A stretch of DNA of 64,000 nt, taken from NCBI GenBank assembly GCA_016194935.1, contig JACQAO010000028.1, positions 1 to 64,000 of the forward strand, read 5' to 3'. Source of the stretch: Betaproteobacteria bacterium. Lineage in GTDB: Bacteria > Pseudomonadota > Gammaproteobacteria > Burkholderiales > Rhodocyclaceae. Positions 46,164 through 55,313 of this stretch are shown here, in pieces. Below the pieces are notes generated by a model. That model was given only the letters and a program-made list of their open reading frames with translations, made no database searches and had not been told where the DNA came from. The position numbers were made by a program, and so were the translations under genes. Position 1 is the stretch's first letter, and each line of letters opens with the position of its first letter.

Positions 46164-46577
46164 ATGTTCGAATATCAGTTCTTCGACGACCACCTGCGCG
46201 ACCGTTACCTGGCCCGCGCCGCCAGCCTGGGCGTAGCCTGCGAAGTCAGCGCAGACCAGATTGCCGGGTCGGTGGTGGCGGTTTCCGAGGAGATCGCCGA
46301 GGCTGCCGCCGAGGAACTTGACGCGCTGTATGACACGCTGATGCAGGAACAGGCGGTGCTGGCCGGACAGAATCAGGACTGGGTAGCCAAGCGGCTGGCC
46401 GGGTTCCAGGTGACGCTCAGCGATGGGTTGACGCACACCGTCCGGCTGGACGCTGACAACGCCAACCGCTTGCTGGCAAACTTCACTCCGGCGGAGGCGC
46501 AGCAATTGGTTGAAGCGATTGCGCGCAGTCTGGAAAATCCGCTCGACGGGCCGCTGTGCAATCGATTCAAGGCATGA
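46164..46577 (+). CDS. Small protein of unknown function
   Basis: A 137-residue, acidic, soluble protein with no signal peptide or membrane segment. I do not recognise a family. It has an Ala/Glu-rich helical part (EEIAEAAAEELDALYDTL) and a C-terminal helical region. It starts eight bases after the TlpA-like gene, so cotranscription is likely, but its cytoplasmic location does not obviously match the periplasmic neighbours. Confidence 0.65.
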   Translation: MFEYQFFDDHLRDRYLARAASLGVACEVSADQIAGSVVAVSEEIAEAAAEELDALYDTLMQEQAVLAGQNQDWVAKRLAGFQVTLSDGLTHTVRLDADNANRLLANFTPAEAQQLVEAIARSLENPLDGPLCNRFKA

Positions 46578-46614
46578 CAACACATATTGCGGTTTTAACT
46601 GGAAGGAGCTTCGC

Positions 46615-47307
46615 TTGAACCATATTTTCCCTTTGCATCAGGCCGCCGTGCCGATAACCGGCAGCCAGGAAATGTTTCCGGTGCGGCGTATTTACTGCGT
46701 CGGCCGCAACTACGCCGAGCATGCCAAAGAGATGGGTTTCGATGCCCGCGAACTGCCTTTCTTCTTTTGCAAGCCAGCCGACGCCGTGGTACCGGTGTTG
46801 ACCGGCACGCTGGGCAAAGTGGCTTTTCCGTCACGCACGGATAACCTGCAACATGAGATCGAGCTGGTGGTGGCGATTGGCAAAGGCGGCGGCAATATCC
46901 CCGTCGACCAGGCCAACGCGCATGTTTTCGGTTATGCCGTCGGGCTGGACATGACGCGGCGCGATCTGCAATTCGCCATGCGCGACAAGGGCCGGCCCTG
47001 GGAAATCGGCAAGGCCTTCGACCAGTCGGCGCCGCTTGCATCGATCCATCCGTTGAGCGAGACGGGGATACTTGACCAGGGCGCCATCCGGCTCAAGGTG
47101 AATGGTCAGGAAAAACAGAGCAGTGATATTGCCAAGTTGATCTGGTCGGTGCCGGAGATCATCGCCAATCTCTCCGAATATTTCAGCCTGGCGCCGGGCG
47201 ACCTGATTTTTACCGGCACACCCGAAGGCGTCGGCAAGGTGGAGAAGGGGGATACCCTGGTCGGCAGCATCGCAGGGCTCGGCGATCTGTCCATCGTGCT
47301 GGTTTGA
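46615..47307 (+). CDS. Fumarylacetoacetate hydrolase-family protein
   Basis: A 230-residue FAH-fold enzyme, a family of metal-dependent C-C hydrolases and decarboxylases. VGRNYAEHAKEMG, the metal-binding HEIELVVAIG, GYAVGLDMTRRDLQ and FTGTPEGVG are intact. The start is a TTG at 46615 because GGAAGGAG sits six bases before it; an upstream ATG has no such site and overlaps the previous gene. The substrate is not deducible; family members act on acylpyruvates and on oxaloacetate. It stands near, but not clearly within, the preceding operon. Confidence 0.85.
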   Translation: MNHIFPLHQAAVPITGSQEMFPVRRIYCVGRNYAEHAKEMGFDARELPFFFCKPADAVVPVLTGTLGKVAFPSRTDNLQHEIELVVAIGKGGGNIPVDQANAHVFGYAVGLDMTRRDLQFAMRDKGRPWEIGKAFDQSAPLASIHPLSETGILDQGAIRLKVNGQEKQSSDIAKLIWSVPEIIANLSEYFSLAPGDLIFTGTPEGVGKVEKGDTLVGSIAGLGDLSIVLV

Positions 47308-47325
47308 GACCGGCAGCCCACCGGC

Positions 47326-47880
47326 TCATATGCCGGCCTTCAACCGATCCGCGAATTTCTGCATGAGCTTGCTCACCTTGGGGGCGACGACCGCCTGGCA
47401 ATAGGGCTGACGCGGATTGTTGGCGAAGTAATCCTGGTGATAATCTTCGGCGGGATAAAAAATCGGGACAGGCAGCACCTCGGTCACCACCGGGTCAGGG
47501 TAGGCATGCGCGGCGTTGAGGGCGGCAATGCTTGCCCGTGCGATGCGCGCCTGCTCGTCGGAGTGGGTAAAAATCACCGAGCGGTATTGCGTGCCGATGT
47601 CGTTGCCCTGGCGGTTGAGCGTGGTCGGGTTGTGGATGGCAAAAAAGACTTCGAGCAGATCGGCATAGCCGAGCAGCGCAGAGTCGAAGCGGATTTGCAC
47701 CACCTCTGCATGACCGGTTTCGCCTGTGCAGATATCCCGGTAACTCGGATTTGTTGTCTTGCCGCCACAGTATCCAGAAACCGCCGACACTACGCCCTGG
47801 AGCCGCAGGAATACCGCATCCAGGCACCAGAAGCAGCCGCCGCCGAGGGTGGCAAGTTCACACTTTGTCTCATCTTCCAT
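47326..47880 (-). CDS. msrA: Peptide-methionine (S)-S-oxide reductase
   Basis: A 184-residue MsrA that repairs oxidised methionine. The catalytic GGGCFWC motif is at residues 13-19, the family blocks GHAEVVQIRFD, FFAIHNPTTLNRQGND and FYPAEDYHQDY follow, and a resolving Cys (QPYCQ) is near the C-terminus. There is no signal peptide, so it is cytoplasmic. It converges on the FAH-family gene 18 bases away. Confidence 0.95.
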   Translation of the reverse strand: MEDETKCELATLGGGCFWCLDAVFLRLQGVVSAVSGYCGGKTTNPSYRDICTGETGHAEVVQIRFDSALLGYADLLEVFFAIHNPTTLNRQGNDIGTQYRSVIFTHSDEQARIARASIAALNAAHAYPDPVVTEVLPVPIFYPAEDYHQDYFANNPRQPYCQAVVAPKVSKLMQKFADRLKAGI

Positions 47881-48332
47881 GCTAGTACTCGCCTTTGTTT
47901 ATCTGAATGGTCTACAGGATGAGTCTCGATCACTAGCCAGTTCAGTCATAACAAAAACTGAACGGGATCATTCGCAAATCCCATCAACGTACAGCACGGG
48001 AAATCTTTATGCGTTACGCGACGGGGATGATAGCGCAGTGGTGGCTTCCGCAGTTGCAACGGAAGTTCCGGATCGCCGGCGACTTCCACAAAGTCTGGAC
48101 TGTGCAGCGGCGTTCTGTAGTCTATGCTTGCCCAAGCTGGCGCAGAGTCGCGCTGACGGCGCGCAGCGTCATTAGCGAATGATTGCGGTTCGGCGGCTGC
48201 GCTTGCCAAGCCATAGGGGCGCAGCAGACCCCTCTTTGGAATGGCGCCATTCATCGCTAATTGAGCTTTCATGTTGGCGCAAAGGATCTGGTCGCATGCT
48301 CGCGATCAGATCGATAACGACGGGAGGACGAT
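47881..48332. other. 452-base stretch without a clear gene
   Basis: No convincing coding sequence. A 108-codon minus-strand reading (47946-48272) is Arg/Pro/Ala rich and lacks a ribosome site. There is a hairpin AGGGG/CCCCT near 48216-48234 and loosely inverted CATTAGCGAATGA / CATCGCTAATTG elements around 48169 and 48250. GGGAGGA at its right end serves the broken binding-protein gene. It may be a repeat element or an insertion scar. Confidence 0.4.
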
Positions 48333-48775
48333 ATGGAGATATCAAGAGCGGCCCTGTGGGGTACTATCATCTATGTGCTGGCTACGGTACCTGTCTTGGC
48401 TCAACCCGCGGAGAAATTCAAAATTGGGGTCATCCTGCCGTTTAGCGGTCCTTACGCTATCGCCGGTGAGGTGGCAAAACAGGCCATGGCGCTGGCGCTT
48501 GAAGATCGCGGCGGTAAGGTGCTCGGCGTGCTGATCGAAGTGGTGTGGGAAGACGGCGAAGCCAAGCCGCAAGCTGCGATCCAGAAGGCAACAAAGGCGT
48601 TGGCCAACGGAGCTCATATCCTGCTCGGCGAGGCGAGTTCGCACGCCACTCTCGCGCTGATGAAGCTCGCCGTTCAACGCAGGACGTTGCTGCTCAACTC
48701 AATATTGTTTCGGCCGATGACCGCATCACCGGCGCAGATAGCAATCGCTACACCTTCCGCACTTCTATGTCCTAG
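48333..48775 (+). pseudogene. Truncated, frameshifted ABC substrate-binding protein gene
   Basis: The first 120 or so codons encode a signal peptide and the N-terminal lobe of a LivJ-like binding protein (FKIGVILPFSGPYAIAGE, ILLGEASSHATLALM). Near 48700 the frame breaks. Family-like sequence (VSADDRITGADSNRYTFRTS) then continues in another frame until a stop at 48773-48775. About two thirds of the expected protein, and all transporter subunits, are missing. The next plus-strand gene is the LuxR regulator, so a deletion probably joined the two. It keeps a good GGGAGGA site, so a short product could still be made. Confidence 0.8.
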
Positions 48776-48898
48776 ATCATGGCAGTATAATTTGGCATGG
48801 CGCGCGCGACGACTGCGACCGCGACATCGGTCGGATCGAACGGCTGCTGAATGTTTAGGAGCCGACCGCATGCTGGCTGGCGAGAGAGGGAGAAAACC

Positions 48899-51592
48899 AT
48901 GGCGAAGGCCGATCATCTTCGGTCCGACAAGCGCCCGCCGTCGGTGCTCGAGACCAAGCTGTTCCCGCCCCGCCATTCGCGGCATGTCATCGCGCGGTTG
49001 TGCTTTGATCGATTTCCGGAGGAGCTTGCCCGGCACCGGGTCATCGTCATCCGAGCACCTGCGGGGTTCGGTAAAACAGTGATGGCCGTACAGTTCGCCG
49101 CGCGACTTGAGGCAAGCGGGGTCAAGCTCGGCTGGGTTTCGCTCGATGCCCACGACAATGACCCATCGCGTCTCTTGCATCTGCTGGTCGCCGCCGCAGC
49201 CAAATTTGCGCCCGGCATCACCGAGGCGGTCAGCGGACCGATGGCGGCGGGTGCACTGTTGCCGCCTGTCGCCGTGCTGACGCCGCTGCTCAACGCCATC
49301 GGCGCGGCGACAGGCGATATGCTGTTGGTGCTCGACGATTTGCATGAATTGGTTGCCCCCGCCGCCTTTGGCTGCATCGATTTTATCCTGAGCAACCTGC
49401 CGGACAATCTGGCTTGCGTGATTACGAGCCGCAGCGATCTGCCGTTTCCGGTCAGCCGCCTGCAAGCGGAAGGCATGGTTGGTCGGCTTGGACCTGAGGA
49501 TTTGCAGTTTTCCATTGAGGAGACCCGTGAATTCTTGACCCAACGTCATGCGTTGTCCTTGAGCGCGGCCGATCTGGCCGCGTTGCATCGACGGACCGAA
49601 GGTTGGGCAGCGGCGCTGCAGCTTGCGGCCTTGTCGCTCTCACGCCAAGTTGACCCCTCGGCCTTCATCGCCACCTTGTCGGCACCCAGCGCCGGGATGG
49701 TCGACTACCTCTGCGAGAACGTGCTCAACGCGCTGCCGGTCCGTCCCGCCGATTTCCTGTTACGGGCCTCGGCATTCGCCCGCATGGGCGGCAAATTCTG
49801 CGATGCCGCGCTCGAGATCGACGACAGCGGCGCAATTTTGCAGTCGCTCGAGCATGCCAATATGTTGATCCAGCCAGTTGGGGATGACGGGCAATGGTAC
49901 CGGCTGCACGGGCTGCTCGCCGACTTCCTTGAGGCGCGGTTGCGGCGCGAGCGACCAGCGGAACTGCCTATGCTGTTCGCGCGTGCCGCCGCCTGGTGCG
50001 AGACGCATGAGCTGCTCGACGAGGCGGTCGACTATTATCTGGCCGCACTCGATTTCGCCGCCGTCGAACGGATTCTCGCCCGTGTTGGCTGGCGTCATCT
50101 CGCCCATGGCGAATTCCATCGGCTCCGCCAATGGCTCGAGAAGCTGCCGGACGCGATCCTGCGCACCCGTCCGACACTTTGCATGCTGCATGCCTGGTGC
50201 CTGATCTATCCGGCCGAGTTCGCCAAGGCCGAACTGCGCATACTCGAAACCGAGCAGGAGCTGAAGCGGCGCCAGGTCGGTAAGCCGATCGATGATGCCA
50301 CTATCGCCCTACAGCGCGCCGAGCTACAAGTGGTGCGCGCGATGCTGCATCAACTGCGCGACGACGCGCCCGACATCGACAGCTATTCCCTGCGCCTGCG
50401 CGAGGCGATTCCCGAGGACAATCCGTTCATGCTGGGGATGATTGAGCTGACCACCGCGTTTTATTTCCGGGCGCGCGGCGAATATGAAAAAACCCTGCGC
50501 CCGCTCGAGCTTGCCATCGAGTATGCCGAGGCCGGCGGCGGCATGCTGCTCAATACGCTGGCGCGCATCAGCATCGGGGTAGCCTGGTTTCAGCTTGGCC
50601 ACAGCATCAAAGCGACCGAAATATTTCAGGTGTTGCTCCACGACATGCACTTAGGCGGCTGGGAAGGTCATGTGCTGGCCGGCATGGCCCAAGTCCGCTT
50701 TGCGCAGGTACTGTACGAGCGCAACGAACTTGCCGAGGCCGCCGCCCACGTCGCGCAGGCAATCAGGGTCAGCGAAGCGCAGAGCGGCGGCGCGGTGCAT
50801 GGCATGGCGCTGGTCGAGCGGGCGCGAATCGCACTCGCCCGCGGCGATCGCGATGCTGCCGCCAGCGATGTTCGCGCCGCCAAGCAGATCGGTCGGAGCC
50901 ATGGCGTGCGGCGCGTTCAGGCCGCAGCGATTGCGATGCAGGTAACGATGGCGCTCCGCGATCACAGTCTCGGTCGTGCCGAAGCGTTGCTCGAGGATCT
51001 AGCAGCGTTACAGAGCGCGCCGCTGCGCCACCTGAGCGAAGCCATCAACCGTCTGCAATTGCTGCGGGCCAGCCTGGCCCTGGCCCGCCATCAATATTCC
51101 CAATGCCTGCGCTTTGCTGGTGAGGTACTGCAGAACAGCCGCGAGACCGGCTGTGCCGGCCGTGTCGTCGAGGCGCTAGTCTTGCAGGCCTGCGCCTGGG
51201 CCGGCCTCAAGGCGGAGCTAAAAGCGCGGCAGAAATTCGAGGCCGCTGCTGATCGGGCGGCGGCGGCAGGGTTCGCGCGGTCGATACTCGATATTACTCT
51301 GACCCATGCGTTGCCGACCGGAGTGATGCCGAAACGGGCTGACGAACCTGTCGCACCACGACCGGCGCCGAGCACACCCGATGCCGGCCTCGATATCCAG
51401 TTGTCGGATCGCGAGATTCAGTTGATGCGGCTGCTGGCGGCCGGCCACCGCAACCGGGAGATCGGAGCGATGATGGCGATCACCGAACAGACGGTGAAAT
51501 GGCATCTGAAGAACATTTACGCCAAGATCGACGTGAATACGCGCACCAAGGCGATTGCCCGGCTGCGTGCGACCGGACTCATCGCCGGCTGA
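48899..51592 (+). CDS. Large MalT/LuxR-type (LAL) transcriptional regulator
   Basis: An 897-residue ATP-dependent regulator. The N-terminal NTPase has Walker A APAGFGKT at 53-60 and Walker B LLVLDDLHE. A long helical, TPR-like middle probably binds the inducer. The C-terminal LuxR helix-turn-helix (LSDREIQLMRLLAAGHRNREIG, EQTVKWHLKNIYAKI) covers about 830-890. The ATG at 48899 has GAGGGAG before it; a start 16 codons earlier does not. It precedes the thiolase-to-E1 operon by 96 bases and is its likely activator, sensing a substrate or CoA ester. Confidence 0.9.
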   Translation: MAKADHLRSDKRPPSVLETKLFPPRHSRHVIARLCFDRFPEELARHRVIVIRAPAGFGKTVMAVQFAARLEASGVKLGWVSLDAHDNDPSRLLHLLVAAAAKFAPGITEAVSGPMAAGALLPPVAVLTPLLNAIGAATGDMLLVLDDLHELVAPAAFGCIDFILSNLPDNLACVITSRSDLPFPVSRLQAEGMVGRLGPEDLQFSIEETREFLTQRHALSLSAADLAALHRRTEGWAAALQLAALSLSRQVDPSAFIATLSAPSAGMVDYLCENVLNALPVRPADFLLRASAFARMGGKFCDAALEIDDSGAILQSLEHANMLIQPVGDDGQWYRLHGLLADFLEARLRRERPAELPMLFARAAAWCETHELLDEAVDYYLAALDFAAVERILARVGWRHLAHGEFHRLRQWLEKLPDAILRTRPTLCMLHAWCLIYPAEFAKAELRILETEQELKRRQVGKPIDDATIALQRAELQVVRAMLHQLRDDAPDIDSYSLRLREAIPEDNPFMLGMIELTTAFYFRARGEYEKTLRPLELAIEYAEAGGGMLLNTLARISIGVAWFQLGHSIKATEIFQVLLHDMHLGGWEGHVLAGMAQVRFAQVLYERNELAEAAAHVAQAIRVSEAQSGGAVHGMALVERARIALARGDRDAAASDVRAAKQIGRSHGVRRVQAAAIAMQVTMALRDHSLGRAEALLEDLAALQSAPLRHLSEAINRLQLLRASLALARHQYSQCLRFAGEVLQNSRETGCAGRVVEALVLQACAWAGLKAELKARQKFEAAADRAAAAGFARSILDITLTHALPTGVMPKRADEPVAPRPAPSTPDAGLDIQLSDREIQLMRLLAAGHRNREIGAMMAITEQTVKWHLKNIYAKIDVNTRTKAIARLRATGLIAG

Positions 51593-51688
51593 ACATCAAA
51601 GCCCCGCTTCCGGGGGGTGCCACGCCCAGGGTCGTTCGCTAAGCTTTCCCCATAAGCCGCTGAACGGCTACTGCGGGGGAGCAAAGGC

Positions 51689-52936
51689 ATGAGCAAGACC
51701 GGCATATTCGTCCTGGGCGTCGGCATGACGCCGTTCGGCAAGTTTCCGGACCAATCTGTAAAGCACCTGACCGCAGCAGCGGTCGGTCATGCGCTCGAGG
51801 ATGCCACTGCGGCAGTCGGCGACGTCGAGGCGGCCTATTTCGCCAATGTCTCCCAAGGGGCGCTGGAAGGCCAGCACGCGGTGCCGGGCCAAATCGCGTT
51901 GCGCAGCTGCGGTTTTCAGCATATCCCGATTGCCAACGTGGAGAATGCCTGCGCCAGCGGCAGCACCGCGCTCTATCTTGCCGTCAATCACCTGCTCGCC
52001 GGACAGGCCGAGGTGGCGATGGCGGTCGGCGTCGAGAAGATGTACCGGGCCGACCGCGCCCAGACCTTTGCCCTGTTTCGTGGCGGCTGGGACGTTCATG
52101 ACGACGGCCGGCTGATGGCCGAATTGCGCCGCCACAGCGCCGGAACGCCGGTACCTGCGAGCATAGTGTCACCGGACGGTACACGCAGCGAATTCATGGA
52201 GATATACGCTGCGCTGGCCAAGAACCATATGAAGATGTTCGGCTTGACTCAGCGTCAGCTCGCCACGGTTGCTGCCAAGAACCATTTTCACTCGACCTTC
52301 AATCCGCTCTCGCAATATACCCACGATACCTCCGTCGACGAGGTGCTGGCCGCACGGCTGGTTGACTGGCCCATCACCTTGCCGATGTGCTCACCGATCA
52401 GCGACGGTGCGGCTGCGGTGATCTTGTGTACCCGCGAAGGCCTGCACCGCTTTCCTAATGCGCGTCCGGTGGCGCTCGAGGCCATCGTACTTCGCAGCGG
52501 CAGCGATCGCTCGCTCGACGAGTATGACCGTCATGCCTGTCGCCTTGCGGCGCAGGAAGCCTATGAGATCGCCGGGATCGGGCCGGGCGACATATCGGTG
52601 GCCGAGGTGCATGACGCGACCGCGATGGGCGAAATCATTCAGATCGAGAATCTCGGCCTCTGCGAGATCGGCGAGGCCGGGCGCTACAGCGAAACCGGCG
52701 CCACCAGGCTAGGCGGTCGTATTCCGGTCAATCCGTCCGGCGGCCTGGAATCGAAAGGCCACCCACTCGGAGCGACCGGCTTGGCGCAAATCGTCGAGCT
52801 CTCGACCCAGCTGCGCGGCGAAGCGGGCGGTCGCCAGGTCGCTGCTGCCCGCTTCGCGATCGCCGAGAACGGCGGCGGTTTTGCCGGTTTCGAGGAGGCA
52901 TCAGTTGTCATTACTATTCTCGGGAGAGCCGCATGA
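51689..52936 (+). CDS. SCP2-type thiolase family protein
   Basis: A 415-residue thiolase of the sterol-carrier-protein-x/lipid-transfer type. The acyl-accepting Cys is in VENACASGS near residue 90, the His in VAEVHDATAMGE near 310, and SKGHPLGATG follows. The second Cys of classical thiolases is replaced by the Gly-rich AENGGGF, as usual in this subgroup. A GGGGGAG precedes the ATG. It overlaps the acyl-CoA ligase gene by four bases. Such enzymes often cleave branched or side-chain 3-oxoacyl-CoA, as in steroid degradation. Confidence 0.88.
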   Translation: MSKTGIFVLGVGMTPFGKFPDQSVKHLTAAAVGHALEDATAAVGDVEAAYFANVSQGALEGQHAVPGQIALRSCGFQHIPIANVENACASGSTALYLAVNHLLAGQAEVAMAVGVEKMYRADRAQTFALFRGGWDVHDDGRLMAELRRHSAGTPVPASIVSPDGTRSEFMEIYAALAKNHMKMFGLTQRQLATVAAKNHFHSTFNPLSQYTHDTSVDEVLAARLVDWPITLPMCSPISDGAAAVILCTREGLHRFPNARPVALEAIVLRSGSDRSLDEYDRHACRLAAQEAYEIAGIGPGDISVAEVHDATAMGEIIQIENLGLCEIGEAGRYSETGATRLGGRIPVNPSGGLESKGHPLGATGLAQIVELSTQLRGEAGGRQVAAARFAIAENGGGFAGFEEASVVITILGRAA

Positions 52937-54483
52937 GCATCGTCGCCTTCCTCGATCAGAGCTCGGTCCGCTTTCCCGAACGCACCGCCTTTGTCCATAA
53001 CGAGCGCAGTTCGAGCTATCGCGAATTCAGCGCCTTGAGCTGCCGCATTGCCGGCGCCCTGACCCGCGACGGGACGGCGACTGGAGCAAAGATCGCGATT
53101 TACGCGCCGAACGACCTGGTCGGCTTTTGCTGCACCTTCGGCGCACTCAGGATGGGCGGCGTCTGGGTGCCGGTGAATGCCCGCGGCTCGCTCGCCGACA
53201 ACATTGCACTGTTGCAGGACAGCGATTGCGAAGTGCTGTTCTATCATTCGACCTTCGAGCAACACGTCGACCGCATTCGCACCGAGGTCGGCTCACTGCG
53301 ACAGTTCATCTGCATCGACCGGCCGGGCGCGACGGCGCCGGCCTTGGCCGATTGGTTGGCCGAAATCCCGGCAACGATCACGCTGGTCGAGCTACCGGCC
53401 GAGGCGCCCTGCCTGATGGTTGGCACCGGCGGCACCACCGGCCGGCCAAAAATAGTCGAACTATCGCGGCGCAATCTTGACATGCTGTTCGCCAGCTACT
53501 ATTTGCTGCTGCCGTCAAGCGAGCCACAGGTGTTTCTGGCGGCGACGCCGCTGACCCATGCCGCCGGAGTCCAGTGCATGCCGGCGCTGGGCCAGGGCGG
53601 CAAGGTCATCATTCTCGATTCCTTCGAACCTGTTGCGGTGATGCGGGCGATCGAACTCCACCGCGTCACCACGCTGTTCCTGCCGCCGACCGCAATCTAC
53701 GCCTTGCTCGCTCATCCTGATGTGCGGTATCACGACTATCGCTCGCTGCGATATTTCCTCTATGGCGCCTCGCCGATGTCGGTCGACAAGCTGAAGGAAG
53801 CGGTCGCCGTGTTCGGTCCGGTGATGACTCAGCTTTACGGCCAGACCGAAGCGCCGGTGTTCTGTAGCGTGCTGCATCCCCTAGACCATGCCCAGGATGG
53901 CGATGGCGACTGGGAGCGGCGGCTCGCCAGTGCCGGGCGAGTCTCGCCGTTCATGCAGGTCGAGATCATGGACGACGACGGCCGTCTGCTGGCGCTGGGC
54001 GAGCCCGGCGAGATCGTGGTGCGCGGCGATCTGGTGATGACCGGCTATTACCGCAACCCCGAGGCCACCGCTGCCGCATCGACGTTCGGCTGGCATCACA
54101 CCGGCGACATCGGGATCAAAAGCGAAGACGGCCTGATCCATATCGTCGACCGCAAGAAGGACATGATCATTACTGGCGGTTTCAATGTCTATCCTTCCGA
54201 GGTCGAGCAGACGATCTGGTCACATCCGGCCGTGCAGGACTGCGCCGTGATCGGCGTACCCGACGATAAATGGGGTGAGGCGGTCAAGGCGGTTGTGGAG
54301 CTGAAGCCGGGTGCGAGCGTCGAACCCGGCGACCTGATCGCGCTGTGCAAGGATCGCCTGGGCAGCGTCAAAGCTCCCAAGAGCATCGAAATTTGGGACA
54401 GCCTGCCACGCAGTCCCGTCGGCAAGGTGCTGAAGCGCGACGTGCGCGAACGCTTCTGGCAGGGCGTCAAGCGGCGGATCTGA
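52933..54483 (+). CDS. AMP-forming acyl-CoA ligase
   Basis: A 516-residue adenylate-forming enzyme. The P-loop TGGTTGRPK is near residues 165-173. LYGQTEAP, HTGDIGIKSEDG, DRKKDMIITGGFNVYPSEVE and the C-terminal catalytic Lys in SPVGKVLKRD are all present. It should activate a carboxylic acid as its CoA thioester. The ATGA overlap with the thiolase gene indicates coupled translation. The acid is not deducible; medium-length or cyclic acids would fit the operon. Confidence 0.9.
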   Translation: MSIVAFLDQSSVRFPERTAFVHNERSSSYREFSALSCRIAGALTRDGTATGAKIAIYAPNDLVGFCCTFGALRMGGVWVPVNARGSLADNIALLQDSDCEVLFYHSTFEQHVDRIRTEVGSLRQFICIDRPGATAPALADWLAEIPATITLVELPAEAPCLMVGTGGTTGRPKIVELSRRNLDMLFASYYLLLPSSEPQVFLAATPLTHAAGVQCMPALGQGGKVIILDSFEPVAVMRAIELHRVTTLFLPPTAIYALLAHPDVRYHDYRSLRYFLYGASPMSVDKLKEAVAVFGPVMTQLYGQTEAPVFCSVLHPLDHAQDGDGDWERRLASAGRVSPFMQVEIMDDDGRLLALGEPGEIVVRGDLVMTGYYRNPEATAAASTFGWHHTGDIGIKSEDGLIHIVDRKKDMIITGGFNVYPSEVEQTIWSHPAVQDCAVIGVPDDKWGEAVKAVVELKPGASVEPGDLIALCKDRLGSVKAPKSIEIWDSLPRSPVGKVLKRDVRERFWQGVKRRI

Positions 54484-54541
54484 GAGCCGCTCGCTCCCAA
54501 CATCATTGCCTGAATTATTTTGGATAAGGGGAAGAATACAC

Positions 54542-55261
54542 ATGAATCTGAAAAACCAGCATGTCATCGTGATTGGCGGGGCCAGTGGAATCGGCTATGA
54601 GATCGCCAAGGCGGCGCAGGCGGAAGGCGCCAAAGTGACGATAGGCGGGCGTAATCGCGCGGCGCTCGATCACGCTTTGGAAACCCTCGGCAACGGCGTC
54701 GTCGGAGAGATGATCGACGTCACCCGGCCGGATCTGGTCAATGGATTTTTCTCGAAAATAGATAAAGTAGATCATATCGCCATCACGGCCGCCCACTTGG
54801 AGGGCGCCGGTGCGTTGAGTCAAATGGCCGAGAGCGACTTGCGGCTACAGGTAGACGTCCGCCTGATGGGGGCGACTCATGTAATACGTGCCGCCGCGCC
54901 GAAATTATCTCCCCTCTCTTCCGTCACCTTGACTTCCGGCCTGGCTGTTTCCAAGCCGCTCCCGAACGAAGCACTGGGCGCTGCCGCGGCTGCTGCACTG
55001 GAGTGCCTGGCGCGTACGCTGGCCGTTGAAATGGCTCCGGTTCGATTCAACGTAGTCGCTCCTGGCATGTGCGATACGGGTTTCCTGCACCGGTTTCTTG
55101 GCGCGCAGGGCGACGCAATCATTTCCCATGTCGCTTCGAGCCTTCCCGTGAGGCGGATTGGAACACCGGAAGAAGTGGCGCAAGCCTATTTGTTTCTGAT
55201 GAAGATGGGATACATAACGGGGGAAACGCTGCATATCGACGGTGGCCATCGTTTGATCTGA
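54542..55261 (+). CDS. SDR-family protein lacking the catalytic Tyr and Lys
   Basis: A 239-residue Rossmann-fold SDR. The nucleotide motif IGGASGIGYEIA and the C-terminal GETLHIDGGH are good. The expected YxxxK is absent: after TSGLAVSKP the sequence runs NEALGAAAAAALECLARTLAVEM, with Gly or Leu at Tyr and Ala at Lys. Similar Tyr/Lys-less SDRs exist in other bacteria and may use another mechanism or act without redox chemistry. AGGGGAAG precedes the ATG at 54542. It lies 58 bases after the ligase in the same operon. Confidence 0.85.
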   Translation: MNLKNQHVIVIGGASGIGYEIAKAAQAEGAKVTIGGRNRAALDHALETLGNGVVGEMIDVTRPDLVNGFFSKIDKVDHIAITAAHLEGAGALSQMAESDLRLQVDVRLMGATHVIRAAAPKLSPLSSVTLTSGLAVSKPLPNEALGAAAAAALECLARTLAVEMAPVRFNVVAPGMCDTGFLHRFLGAQGDAIISHVASSLPVRRIGTPEEVAQAYLFLMKMGYITGETLHIDGGHRLI

Positions 55262-55313
55262 CCGAGTATCGATGGTCTTGTGGGTAAGCATTAATTTACT
55301 GGAGGGGGAGGAA

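Noticed and set aside
47946-48272. 108-codon minus-strand gene
   Set aside because: No ribosome site, a skewed composition and no recognisable fold; kept only as a possible repeat or scar.
51602-51615. Hairpin CCCCG/CGGGG after the LuxR gene as a terminator
   Set aside because: There is no T-run and the stem is short in GC-rich DNA, so it is likely chance.
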